Positions 1-13,500 of a DNA stretch of 64,000 nucleotides are shown here, piece after piece; the stretch's first letter is position 1, and every line of letters starts with the position of its first letter. A program made the position numbers and the translations under genes. Source of the stretch: Piper betle (taxonomy: Eukaryota; Streptophyta; Magnoliopsida; Piperales; Piperaceae); the NCBI GenBank assembly GCA_033002965.1, contig JAURVB010000798.1, forward strand, positions 1 to 64,000, in the 5' to 3' direction. Under the pieces are notes generated by a model. That model searched no databases. It had not been told where the DNA came from and saw only the letters and a list, made by a program, of their open reading frames with translations.

Positions 1-667
1 TATGTGCCCTGATGAGAGTTCTTGAGGAAGTATATGGTTTTCATTCAACAGGAGAGTTTGCTCTCCTGTGCCAGATTGATATTAGTTATTTTCCGGGCTG
101 GTAACACTCGTTACTGACGGTTTTTCTATATATATGTAGGTGAGAAATGCGAGGGATGAAAGCTGTCGGGACTGCGGAGGAGCAGCACGGAACCGCGCAC
201 ACATGTACCTGCCGCGTGTAATCTATAATGACGGTGTGTTATTGCTACGTGAATGAAAATTGTGATGTGTTTGTTTAGATAAATTGCTTGATATGAAATG
301 AATGGATAAATATGAATGAGTAGGGAGCCTTGGAGTTCAGACTCGGCTCAAGTAAAAACGAATGAGATAATGGTTGAATGTCAGGGTAGATTATTATGTG
401 TTACCGTATTTTTATAAAATAGTATATATTTTCTTTGGGTTTCTCCTTTATTATTTTGTCTTGTCTTTGCTTGTACATCATAGCGTGCATGTAGGACTAC
501 GTTAGAACCCACGCATCCCATCCATGCATTTCATGTTTGCATCTCCATCTTGAGACACCGAGGGCAGATCCGGGTCGGCTTAACCGAACCCAGTAGATTA
601 GCGAACGGTTCGGTCGCCGGTGACATTTCCGGGTCGGTTCACGGGTGAGCCGAAACGGGGTGTTACA
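1..667 (-). mobile_element. LTR fragment (family 1), inverted, cut by window start
   Basis: Read on the minus strand, this block begins TGTAACACCCC at 667 and runs off the window. It resembles the first part of the LTR at 44607-49411: both contain a GGTTCACC-type segment just inside the end, a 'cagtaa.actcg' segment, and a stretch around 'caaactctc' followed by 'catatact'. The inner end is missing, so no target-site duplication can be checked. No coding sequence is seen. Family membership rests on comparison with other copies in this window. Confidence 0.6.
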
Positions 668-1042
668 AGTCTTTTGTGCGCAGGCAAGAACGCGGCGGGT
701 GCAGGTCCCCGTTCCCTCTTACATCCTCCACTGTTATGCTGCCCAAAAGCCCCAGATAACGATGCTACGCTCTGTCCATATTCCTATTTAATAATACTCA
801 TGTAAATAAAAAAGGACAATTAGTATCAGCGGATAGTATCATAGTACTACAATATCATTCATATTTACCGTGAATTCTTAAATTAAAATAATAAATAAAT
901 AATTAGGATAATTTTATATAAGTTGAAAAAATACATGTGATTTAATAAATGACTGAATATAAATGTTTTAAATTTTTTATATTAGCTGTTACTATTACTA
1001 AGACAGATATAGAAAGAATCCTTACATTCTACATGCTCAGAG
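668..1042. other. AT-rich spacer, nothing recognised
   Basis: Between the LTR end at 667 and the direct-repeat element starting near 1043. Short open frames only; no motif, RNA gene or repeat was recognised. Confidence 0.5.
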
Positions 1043-4000
1043 TGTTGTATTGGCCTAAGGCAAACATGTCGAAGACTTGATATGGTTATTACTTATATGT
1101 TAAACTAATTATTATCAACTCTTAGTATGTTAAGAGTATATGATAGCATTTAAGCCTAGGTTTTTGTTAGAAAAGTGATTGCTTCCCTCCAAGGTGTTGG
1201 AGGTAGTTAGTTCCTTGGCTCAACGCGTTGGGCTTAATAAGGATTTGGGTTCTTAGCTTGGGCATGGTTAGAGGAGATATGTGTGATCTTTAGGGAGAGA
1301 AGTAAAGAGCTTTTTTGCTTGGGCATTGGAAAAGAAGCAGATTGTGCATCCAAAGTGTGCAGGTTATTTGCCCCTTGGCTCAAGGAGTTGGACTTAAAGA
1401 GAAGTTCATTCCTCGGCACTAGGGTATTGCAAGGAGAATTAGTCGGTGCTTCCATAGATGTAAACCTCTAGTGTATTAGCGGTGTGCGTAAACTTCTTTA
1501 GTTCTAGGTGGGAGCATGTAAAAGAAGACTTTCTTGACTTTTAATGTATAAACTTTATGTTTTAGTGAAGTAAGTAAAAGCCTATCTTTTCAAAGGACTT
1601 GAAAGAGATATGAGAGAGGAATAAAAGTTTTAAACCTCTATAAAATTGCCTTGTATATTGTGTATCATTTCCACTATCCATTTTTCTTGTGTATTATTCT
1701 TCATTATTGTTGTCTCTATTATATAATTATTGAACTCTCTTCTATTTGACTTGATCACTTTAAAGCGTTAAGTGCACAAATTCTAGTTCACTTAAAAGTC
1801 TTACGTGATTTGACAAGTTTGCCAAAACTTTGAGTCTTTATTTGATTTGAACTTATTTCTTTTAATTGCTTTGTGTGATTATTGCTTCAACTATTTATTA
1901 TTCATCATTGATCTATTTAGGGGTGTTAAAATTTTTGAGGATCTAATTTGTTTAATTTATGATATTGATTAGCTTTCTTCTACAATTAGCAATACCACAT
2001 CCCCTTTAAGCCAATCATTGACCAAACACATAACCCTTGCTGATTGTTTTACCAAAGTGCTGGAGTTTTGGTCGCCATTCTTCTATCTATTGCCAAAGAA
2101 TGTTCAACTGCCAACCGTTTTGCCAATCAATCTATTGAAGGTTTGTCAATCTCTTGCCAATGTTTGACGAAGCAGATTCTCTGCTCGATCGATCTATCGA
2201 TTATTAGCCAAGCTTTGGTACTTGTAAACCCTTGATTTTTCCACTTTGAAATGTAGAGTGAGTTCCAAACCATGACTTAGAGAGTTTGAAGAGTTGAATC
2301 ATCAAAACCTTAGGTTGAGCGATGTCCTTTTTTGTGGTGACAATTCTTTAGTGTAAATGTCAATTTTCATGACGCAATTTTGATGAGATAGCCAAGTTTT
2401 TAATTTTTTAAGTCCATAGTACTCCATCCTTGAGCTAATGACCTAGCATTTTTTAGTGAGTGTTTGGGAAGAAACAAAGGCCTAGGACGTTTATTTTGGC
2501 AACTCTTTAGGCATTAAAAGTATTGGGCTTACCAATTGAAGATGTTTATGTGGGAGAGAGCTAATTAAGATCATAAGAATAAACAATTAGAAGAAACAAT
2601 TTAGCACAAGTGAGAGTAAACTAATAAGAACAAATAAAAGATAATTAAGGCAAATACTAACTCAAATAAGTGTGGTGAGTGAGGCAACAAACACCAGTTT
2701 AAACTCACAAAAATACTTATTTTGGTGAATTAATGAAACCATATAAAGTCTCTAAGTGACCTTAACCTTGTTCACTTAATTCTCTTAAGTGATTAAATTA
2801 AACATAAGAGACTTAAGTGAAATATGCAACAAAGTAAATCACAATAAAAATAAGCACATAAAGAGAGAAAGAAAGAGAGAAGACACAATATAATTTTTCA
2901 AGAGGTTCGAAATTCTTATTCTTTTCTTTTAACCTACAAAGTCAATTGGTTAGGTAGGTCGTTTTAGCTTCACTATGAAAATAAATTTATACAGATTATA
3001 AGCAATAACAAAGCCTCCTTCTCAAGAACCTACCAAGTGCCAAGGAAGCTTGCAACATCAGACACCTTACGAGCCACTAACATGCCTTCCTTAATAAGTA
3101 CCAAGTGCCAAGGATCTTTGCAACTAGCTCCTAATACCTTAAGAGTAACCACCACTTGAAGCTAATTCTAATTTACCAAGCTTATACCTTGAGTCAAAAG
3201 AGTCTTCAAAGCATGCACTTTCCTTCTCTAGGCGAAGTACTCATACACACCCATGACACCTTCAAAGTTTATAAATTGAGCTCACATACTTGAGCCTTTA
3301 CTTACTACAACCCTCTCATAGGATTTACACAATCAGCGTACTATGAATACAAACTAGAAGGGAATGCAAATCTTAAACACAAGCTTGAGCTTCTAAGAGT
3401 TTTAACAAAGATCAAGGGTCAATATGGTCATTAGTGTCTCAAAATACACCTACTAAGGCCCTATTTATAACTGATGTAACCCCTTTCCAAAAAATAAGTG
3501 TTGGGGTTTGAATTGCAAAAGTTCACTTTTTCCAATAGCTAATTTTGACAACTTTTTAGATGATCGATAGCCGAACAACATGCCCAAGTGCCTGCCTATC
3601 TTACCATAGCGCCTTATTTAAACTAGATGTAGTCTTCAGTTGTACTATGATTACCGAAGATTTTGCCAAAGTCTCACTTAAATTCTTCCTCGAGCTTCAC
3701 CGAACTTTTGATGCTGGCCGATGTAGATTTTGATTAGCAAACTGATTAGCGAAGACTTTGCCAAAGTCTCCATAACCTTTCATCTAAACACTTCCATCTA
3801 GACGTTTGGTTGGCCAAACCACTTCTAAGTTTTTGTTGAAGTTCTCCACGTCAGTCCTAGAGTTTTTTCATCTGACTTTTGGCTATCGGAACACTCTGTC
3901 GAAATGTCTACCAAAGTCTACCTTTGCACTCCTTGGGCCGTACCCTCCATGCTTTGGCCGTCAAAGCTATTGTCGAGCTTCTTAAGACTTCTTCCACTTA

Positions 4001-4940
4001 GGAGTCTTAATGATCTTGATTCTTTTAAATTTGCATCGACTCTTATAATTTGACTTTAAAAGTTTGAAGTGTTGTCAAAATAAGGTTAAACAGAAATTTC
4101 ATATTCGATTACTTGTAACACTTGTACTTCCACTTTCAAATCAAAGTGTTTATACTGGCCTAAGGGAAAAGGTGACAATTCTTATTGTGAGGTCTTTGCA
4201 CAAGATGCTGAACATTCTATTTTAAACCTCTAGGATGTTAGAAGTGTGTGAGCATCTAAAAATCAAGGTGTGAGTTGGATAGGTGCATGGTTGCATTACC
4301 TCCTAGATATTGGAGGTGTTTGAGCTTCTTTACTATGAGAGAAAGCTTCAAGGGAAGCTCACTATATTTGCCTCTAGGATTTTGAGAGGTGTTAGTGCTT
4401 CTTTGATGTATTGCCTCTGAGGTGTCAGAGGTGTTGAAGCTTCTTGACTCAAGGTGCAAGTTGGAGGAGAAAGTGTCTTGCCTTGTAACGTGTGCAAGTT
4501 GTATCATAATGAAGCAAGTGTAGATGTATGTTTTCAAAGGACTATGAAGGGATAGAAGAGCGCAATAAGAGTTTTGAACCATGATAAAAATTCTTTTGTA
4601 TCATTGTCTCTATCCTTTTTATTGATTTCTTGATTGCTTGCTTTACTTATGCTAATTTTACTCAATACTCTTCTATTTGGCTTGATCACTAGAAATCACA
4701 TTGAGTGAACAAGCATTAAATTGATTAAGACTCTTGAATGGTTGATCTAAGTTCACCAAGTTGGAGTCTTTAATTGGTTTATGCATGATTAGGCTCTACT
4801 TGTTGCTCTTCATTGTTGAGACTTCACTGTTACTTCTCCATCGTGATCGTATAAAGCTGTAGGTTTTTACGAGGATCTAATTTAAGTTATTTGTAATCTT
4901 ATTAGCTTTTTTCCATAGACTTGTTCCCTAATTTCCCTAC
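1043..4940 (+). mobile_element. LARD-like element with two diverged direct repeats
   Basis: Two diverged direct repeats, about 1043-2000 and 4147-4940, both start TGTT..A and then share GGCCTAAGG. They also share a block with 'ttttcaaaggact', 'cttgatcact' and 'gaggatctaatt' in the same order. The roughly 2.1 kb between them shows no reverse transcriptase, integrase or gag. Two LTR-like repeats around a non-coding core suggest a non-autonomous retrotransposon. The inner ends of both repeats are uncertain, and no convincing target-site duplication was found. It could instead be an old segmental duplication. Confidence 0.45.
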
Positions 4941-6480
4941 ATTTCTTTGTGAGCAGGTTATTCCTTTTTTTGTTGTGAATATAAAAAATATCCTCATTCA
5001 TAAGTTTAAAAATATACATTTGTGAATTAGAAACCTTAAATGATCAGCTTTATAATTTGTTGTTATACACGTTAGAATTTGAGAAAAAAGTTTATAACCT
5101 AAGTTTCTTGATCATTCATGTTTTACAGTTATATTGATTTTTGAAACCATATTTTACTACAAATATAGTTATAAAACCCAATCAGCTATAAGCTACTCAC
5201 CATCATTTAATATCCTCACATCAATTTTGACATTTTAATAATAAATGACTGCTATTATCAATGTTTTCTAGTTCATCGGGTCTCACAACCAATATTAACC
5301 ATAAGCCCTTTCCTGTAACTATTTTCTTTAGATAATTTAAAATATTTCACAAGAACGGTATAAGCTATAGTCTATACGTAAGAAAACTTAGTTGAATTCA
5401 AATTTTCCTGAGTTAAGTGTGGGAATTTTCATGTGATAATTGTTACCACGCTTAACGTCTTTCCTAACCTTGGACCCATATTTTAAAAGATTTTAATATT
5501 GTTATTATATCTATTAGCTCAATTCATAAAGACTTTATAGTGATTTATTTTAGAAAATTAACATGAAATATTACAAACGTTTGTCATTTGCACATTAATT
5601 TATTTTATAAAATAATTTATTTAATTATACTTTAAAGAGCTTTTTACTAATAAAAAGAGAATATTTTTTTATATTTATGGTGATGGGAAAAGTATGTCTA
5701 GTTACAAAAAAAGGCAAATATTTTTATAATGATAAGATTACCCTCTCATTTAGTTTTTTAGATAAAAAAATTTAATTTATTTAATCCAAATTAATTTAAA
5801 TTTTTAAAAATAAATCTTTTAAAAATTATGGCAATGACTTACGGTCAGTCGTTGATGGCTGGCCAAGCCTCTAGCAAGGAGCAGCTAGGTCTTCTAGCCA
5901 TTCGGCCAATTGCAGCCAAGTCCCCAGAGGCAAGGTCAGGGCGGCCAGGTTTGGCTACCATGGCAACCACTAGTGAGCCAACTGCCACCATTGTTATTTT
6001 TTAAAAAAAATTATTTAATTTGACCTTTATGGTATTTTAGACAATTCATATTTTTACCCTACATTGGTAATTAGGCCTGATTTTCACATTGTTTGGGAAT
6101 ATAAAATAAATTCCCCTTTTTGGTAAAAAGTTCTAATTTTAAAAATTATATATTAAAAAAACAAAATACGTTTCTCATAATCCATACTATCAGCATAGTA
6201 ATATCTAAATCAACTAAGGATAGATTTGCTATCTTACATTTCAAATTAATTTAGATTTCAACACATAAAAATTATTTATATAATAAATAATTCTTAAAAC
6301 AATAATCATCAAAAACTCTTTTTTTTAGAGGGAATCAAATTTTATTTTACTGCACATCGTGCGGGCAAGCAACTAATGTGATTACTAGAAATGCTAGTGA
6401 TGCTACCACCACTAAATATTTATTATCATTGAGTACTTACCATCAAAATATTGCAGAGTAGATGAGGAATAGATGACGAA
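4941..6480. other. AT-rich intergenic region with a short GC-rich island
   Basis: Mostly AT-rich DNA without a supported gene. A GC-rich patch at about 5830-5995 (repeated 'ggcca' and 'agcca' words) resembles the GC-rich islands inside the LTRs elsewhere in the window and may be an LTR scrap. Confidence 0.35.
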
Positions 6481-7163
6481 TAAAGTCATCAGGTTTCACA
6501 TGATTCCCCTTTAATCACAAACAGCAGTTATATGAATAAAAATAACAAGCCAAACACAACGTATAAGGAAGCATGGAATGTCTCCATCTTGCAAAAGATA
6601 AGCATAGAACTTTTCTCTCAAAAAGACGAAACACTGAACTATTTATTTACATTATATATAGATAAGAAACATTCTACAAAAAACAGGCAGCTTAACAAAT
6701 GCTGGAGCTGCCATTTCTTTCCCCAAGATAGGACATGAAGAATTGAGGGAGAGATTAAAAAATCCAAAATTATGCACATTTCTATCAACATTATATGATA
6801 TAACAAAAATCAGAATTTTATTATAGACCTTCCGTAGAACTGGATGGCAACTAAAGAGAAAGTTCATTAATAAATGAAAGAATCACTGTGAACTGCACGT
6901 TGTTTACTTCTCAGCATTAATCAAAAAGGGTTGATGTATAGCAAAATTAGCTTTACCTAGAAACCCCGACAGGAAGATTGAGCTTCTTAGGCAGTGGTCA
7001 GGTAAAACGGTAAACCTACAAAGAACCATCTTCAACGAATCATTTTCTGTACAGCATCCTATGTGCCCCAACCATCCAACGTTTCATGTTGGCACGCCAA
7101 ATATTGGTGCAAGTTAAAGCCAAATATCGATTTTCTTTCCGCTAGCCAGCTGAATAGAGACTA
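6481..7163 (-). other. Probable 3' UTR and downstream flank of the HAC gene
   Basis: This lies directly after the acetyltransferase stop codon (7164-7166) on the minus strand. Minus-strand AATAAA-like words occur around 6640-6660 and 6815-6825 and are candidate poly(A) signals. The end of the transcript cannot be fixed from sequence alone. Confidence 0.35.
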
Positions 7164-7590
7164 CTACGAATTTCCAGCAACCTCTGCTGCCCTCTGCCTC
7201 ATCATTTCCTTCACTGCTGCCCTCCGGCGAGACTCACTTTGATGTTGCATCCTCCTCATGTGTTCTTTCAAATCTCTGCTCACAAATCAACACATAAATA
7301 TTAGACCCCAGTATTGAGCCACTACGAGATAATTACTAGTCAAATGCTCAGAAGTATATAGAGAAATTCACCCACTTGCAACGTGGTACACGGCAGCCTG
7401 GCACTTTGCATGCTCGAGCATGCACTTGAAGAAGATACCACATTTTCTTACAAAGAAGACAACCTCCACCAGCACGTTTTGTACATAACATTCCATGCCG
7501 GAAAAGGCATTTCACTTGACGACAGTTAGGGTATTTACACTGTGCACGACATTGAGAAGCATGCACAAGAAGCTCGAGCATTCTCCGCAG
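7164..7590 (-). CDS. HAC1: HAC exons 15-16: C-terminal TAZ2 zinc finger
   Basis: Exon 15 (7590-7376) holds [14 protein letters not shown], then [37 protein letters not shown] and CRVPRC, the ordered ligands of a TAZ2 finger. Exon 16 (7275-7164) gives [19 protein letters not shown] and a basic/helical tail ending AEVAGNS at the TAG at 7164-7166. The exon junction splits a codon (aa|a). This C-terminal end is typical of plant HAC proteins, so the gene is complete at its 3' end. TAZ2 is a docking site for transcription factors. Confidence 0.94.
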
Positions 7591-10500
7591 CTGAAACCCA
7601 GAAAATTTTATTGATTTATGCACAGACTCACCCCTCAATACAAAAGCTATTCTACTACTATTTGAAGAAAAAACGGGGAAAAATAAAAATTGCATGCAAC
7701 AAAACGTACCTGCTGAAATCGCAGTTGCCGAGCTTCCTTATTTTGAGCATCACGTTCTGCCATGGAAGGATGGTTTGTGAGCTTATGGGGATGGTCAATT
7801 CCCTTATCTTTCCGGTAACAACTGTTGCATACATCAAAATCTGGACATACTTCACAGCGCCATCCCTGCCCATCTTCAATATCATGCTGGCAAAGATTGC
7901 ATGGCGTGACAAAGGCAGGGGCTGTGGGGTTATGAAGATGGTACAAGACCATCATTGAAGAATGTTTAGCTCTGCGCAGAGTTTCATATTGATAATGGTT
8001 TCCTTGGCAAAGACCTAAAAAGCTTGCCGAGTATCAAAAAATTCACTCTCCAAGATGTCGTCTTTATCTTTTGTTTCGATTGGCACATCCTTGATTTCAA
8101 TCTGCATCAAAAGAGAATACATGTAATTGTGGTATATAAAAAGCTGACAAGGATATAGCACAAATCACAAGTCAATCAAAGTTAAGTATCACTCCTGTTG
8201 GTATCTTCAAGCATCTAAAAAGTTGAACGAAAAAATAATATAAAATCAGAGTATTAAACTTCTAGAATGTTTAATACTCCTCTCTTCTTCTTCTTCTTCT
8301 TCTTCTCCTCCTCCTCCTCCTTCTTCAACCCCAAAGGATCAGATACATGTTAATCTTTTAGCTATATAACTTGGGGCAAACAGCTTAAAAGCTGTTAGGG
8401 AAAGCGCCCTTTAATATGCAACTAAATAAAGTGCAAGAACAACTTCCTCTTTTCCGGCTTTGAAGTAATATAAGCCAAAATTTAATTTACATAAACTAGA
8501 AATTAAAGAGTTTCTGATATTGTGCAATCAGACAAAGCCAAAATGCTCATAACACAGGAATAATATTAGCTAACAAGAAAATTTTAGTTCGCAAGTATCC
8601 TCACTAGAAATCACCAGACAACAACATGCACAACAACATATACACAACTGGAAGGTCTCACTGGGCACTGCAAGGTCTTCCAGATTACAAATGATGCATC
8701 CCAAGGCACCCTCATACTCATTCAACAAACGAATTTCATTCGCTGACAGAGTTTGCATCATATCCCCAGATTGCTTCCAACACAGACTGTTTTTGTTCAG
8801 GATCGACTTTAGTCGTCTCACTTTATCTTAATACCAACTGCAGAAACTCATTTTCTCCTGAGCATCATCCGTCTTAAATTAATCTCAACTCTGCCTTGCT
8901 TTCCATTATTGTAGCCCAACTCTTCACAAAATAAATAGTCCTTTCAGACATTGTTAATTGAAAGGGCTTTAGATCATTTGCTTTCAAACTATTTTTCCTC
9001 ATCATGATCCCAAAATTGACAAATGTCATCAAATTTAAGCCCAACAACAGTGCAGCCTATAATGCACTGTACAATTCATCCAATTAACTAAAAAGCAGCC
9101 ACACATGGTTGAACTCTTTAATTAAAAATTCCATACTACTAAATGATAATTAGAAACAAACAATGATTCAAATATGCTAAAATCGTTGCCTTACTTTTGC
9201 CAGCAGTTCAAATAAACATATAAGTCCGTCCTTGTGTAAAATGCCTTCACAAGACTTCAAAAGAAAAATGAGAGCACTCACCGGATTTAGCTTGTGCTTC
9301 TCTTTACTCTTACTTGAATGCCTCTCCCTATCTTCAAGCTTTTGCTCAATAATATAACACCTAGAGAAAATTCATAACACAATCAAACACTAAGCAATAG
9401 AAAGTCAACAAAGGCAAGAAAATTCATGATAGAAAGCCAACTGAGTTAAGCTAGAAAATTCTTACTCATCACAGAGCTGAAAATTCTTGCATTGAAAACA
9501 AACCCATCGTTTTCCAGAGACCATAAAATGAGAACAACGAGTGCAGGCATATTGCAAATGAACCATGATGAAATCTTCCTTCATCGGGCATATTGTTTCA
9601 CCAAGCTGCAAAAAAGTTGGATAAAAACATTTTGATGTTGTGAATACTTATATCAATAAATTTGTGAAAACGAACATCCCTCTTCAAGATTCTTTCTTAA
9701 ATACTTCAACAGATGAACTTTAATACTAGTGTACCAGCATAAACGAAAACTAAATGAGTACTATATATTAAAAAACTAAAAAATACATATATTAAACAAA
9801 AAAACATACTTTCTGCATAAGTAAGGCATCCTTTGAAGCATTGGCAGAAAGATCAGTATGGCCAGCAGCTTTCAGTGCTCGCTTTGTTATAATTTTCTTA
9901 AATTTCTTTAGTTGTTTTCTACCATCATCTTCTTGGCAAAGCTGGTTGATCATATCTTCAGCAGCACCAGGCCAATAGTCACCATCAAAATAGGGTAAAC
10001 GGGCAGCAGTAGCCTTAGCCTTGCATTCACCAATAGTTGCAAAGAACTGATCGTACAAATTAGTAAGGTCAACCACAATGCTTTCTTTGGAAGCTTTCCT
10101 CAACATGGATAGATACCTGCAAATGATTATAAGCACAATACATGTTCCCATAAATTTTGAAATAAAAAAACTTTTGGATGTTCAGAATGTTAGTTGACGC
10201 CTACCACTCCCGTAATTTGTCTGATTTAGGTGTCTTCTGAATCTCAGGGTGGCAATATAAAATATAATCGTCACCCTTTAATGGTGGGCATGCCCAAATG
10301 TAACAGCTTGTGAATCCACGTTTCTTACAGTATTCAAGGTACCCTATCTGAAACAAGCACAAACAGAAACATAACCGAATTGTCTTCTTAAATATCACCA
10401 GAATAATCTAGCCAAGATCTTGGTTAGGAAAAGGCAATGTGAGAGCGACGAGAAGTTTACTATTTCCATTTTTTCTCAATAATTTTTCCCTTCAAGTTTA

Positions 10501-13500
10501 CATCTTACAAGGTTATGAGGATAATAAAGAAACACATTCCAACTCTAATCTATGAAGACTGGGCAATTGAATCCATAACTAAAGAATACTTAATACAAGC
10601 CAAATATGCATCCTATAAAAGCACAATTGATAGGTTTCATCTTTCTAGTCAAAGAGTATAAGAGCTCACAAATATCCCAGCTAGAGTGCTATTCCAACCA
10701 CCATTTTAATCCTCAAAAGAAACCCACAGAGGTTCCATTACTTAGCATTACTTATTTGATTCTTTCCATGTATATAGCTTCTCTTTCCATACTTACATTT
10801 ATCCCATAAAGGGGCCCTACTTAACTAAGAAATTTCTCAAACCCAACAGTAACAAGGAAGCAGAGTTGGAAACGCTTCTGAACACATTTAAGTCCTAAGG
10901 TTCATAAAAGTACACCTAACTATTTGCACCCACTGAATTATGAGATGACATACAAGAACAAATTAATATCAACTACAACATACCAGGATTTCATGATAAA
11001 CAAATGTACGAAGGGCTTCTCCTGTCACGGTTTTTATATCCGGCCTAAAGTACTTGACAGAATCCAAGTATGAAAGGTATACACGTCGCTGATTAGGAAA
11101 CTGACACTCTGAGCCGAATTCCTGAACAAACATTCCGAAGAGACAGACTTCTACACCTTCAATCTTCTGAAACAACAATACAGCCTGAAGAGTGGTAGAA
11201 TGCATGTCTCATTAGAAGTCAAAATCTCCCATTCTCATATAGAACATGAAAAAAGAAAAATTTTTCCAGGGTATTTATTATTCGTGTTTTCCATACTAAC
11301 TGATCAAGTCATCATATCCACTCATTAAAAAGGATCACTTTTCACATGATTTACGTAGTAAGGCAAATAGTATAGCCAAAACTGTGGGTAAAAAAACCTT
11401 TGATTTATATGGAAACTCTGCAGGATAGTTCTCCTCCCGAAATATCTCCAAGAAGCGCTGTTTAACTTCCAATTTCTTGTCAACTGATGAAACCACTCTG
11501 ACGACAAGGGTCTCTGCACCAGGAACCTGAAATTGTAGACCACTTCCATTTTAGTTTCTCTGTTGTGATCAACCCCGCCTTACCTTTGTTTCTATATTTC
11601 ACTTATGTGCACAAAAAATTGTCATGTTTCCACTTAGAAGCAAACTAGATTTCTACCTTCCTAGCCTCCCAATGAAGATGCAATATTTATGTTCATAAAA
11701 ACCCATGGTTTGTTGCCTATCCTATGGAGGGCACAAATGTGATGGTTATTATGATCGACTTTCATCACAAATTCCATACATTAAATGGTTGTGCCCAACA
11801 TAAACCTTACCACTTAGTTTTTCCCAGGTTTTACATTAATGATGTAAACATGAAAGCAATCAATGAGTGATACAAAACTTCCGTCAACAACATAACCTGC
11901 TGGACTAAGGTTTCACAACAACAATGACGACAATCATTTATGCTACAAAACACAGAGAAACCAAAAACCAAACATTCATGTCACATTAAACTTATCACCT
12001 CTTCGAAAAGTTTTCCTTGCATTCTTGCCCTTTCTTGTCTCTCTTGCTTAAGTCTCCTCTCAAGTCGTTGCTCAATGTGATCACTGAGAAGTGTTCTTGG
12101 CAAATCTTTAGCACACAAAACTGCATTTTGAGGTAATGGCTTACGCTCACCTTTACCTATCTCCCGAACATAGCAATATGGGCAAGTATATTCAGCTTTC
12201 CCTCCATCATTCCTTCTACCATTAAATAAGGCACATACTTGATGTTGCCAACTTTCACATCCATCACATTGAACCCACTGAAAAGTAAAATAAAATTATG
12301 ATAACATAACCAAATTTTCACGCATTTAATTACTAGATGAACATTCACATATATTTAAAAATCTTTACCGCTTCGTAAGTCACTTCATCATTCTTCTTTT
12401 TTTCCAGTTTTGCCTTTGAAATGGTCAGTCCCTCAGCTTCAATTGTGTCACCACGAGCTTCATTGTAACAAAGACTACAAAAATAGTACCTAGCTTCAGC
12501 TGTCCCTGTGGTATAATATATTGCATTCCTTTTAATACGAGCACCACAGGGTGAACAATAGATTGGTGGTGGTTCAAAAGGCAGATTCTCTACACCACAA
12601 AGTTGACATGAATTTTTATTCTCAGTTACAGACATGGCTTGGTTTCTCTCTGCTTTCGCCTTACTCTATAACAATGAAAAAGAAAACAAACAAGTGATTG
12701 GTTTCTGGACAAGAACGCTGAATGAAGTGTGTAGATGTAAAATATTTATAGTTCAACATAATTGTAATAACCTGGCCAACCCACTGCCTCAAACTTCTTA
12801 TATGCTCTCCTACTTGCTCTGGAGTGAACAGTTCTGTCAACGCCACACCTTTTATTTTAGACTTCCCCGATTTCAACGTAGAGAGAGGATTAGTGGGCAG
12901 GGCCGTAGATTTTTCCTGTGGCAATTCTTGTTTCAACTGATCAATTTCCTTATTAATGACCACATTCTCACACTTAGGGAGTTCACTCTGTACAATATGG
13001 TCCATGAATGGCTTCCCGACTTTGATGTAGAGGGCAGGGCCGCAGATTTTTCCTGTGGCAATTCTTGTTTCAACTGATCAATTTCCTTGTTAATGACCAC
13101 ATTGTCACACTTAGAGAGTTCATTCTGTATAATACAGTCCATGGATGGCTTCCCCGACTTCAATATCAGAGGATCAATTGGCAGGACCGTAGATTGTACC
13201 TGTGGCAATTTTTGTTCCAACTGATCAATTTCCTTCTTCATGACCACATTGTCACACTTAGAGAGTTCGTTCTGTATAATACAGTCCATGGATGGCTTAT
13301 CAGCATGATCAGCTTCCAAATTATTGTTTTTGGCTTCAGAAAGCTTGGGAGATTTCACCTGCCCAAAGTTGGCGGATACATTTTTTGCTTTTGATTCAAA
13401 AGGCACAGATTTCACGACTGGAGCTTCAAGCTTTCTACCAATATGAGATTGTGCCTCCATAAAATAAGGTGCCTTAACGGGACCAACTCGTGCGGAAGGT

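Noticed and set aside
7542..7958. 138-codon plus-strand frame
   Set aside because: Antisense of HAC exons 14-15 (second ZZ and TAZ2 fingers), which are clearly the coding strand.
12634..13394. Plus-strand frames of 147 and 109 codons with repeated FQLINF.. segments
   Set aside because: They are the complement of the triplicated HAC segment; the repetition is inherited from the minus-strand repeat.
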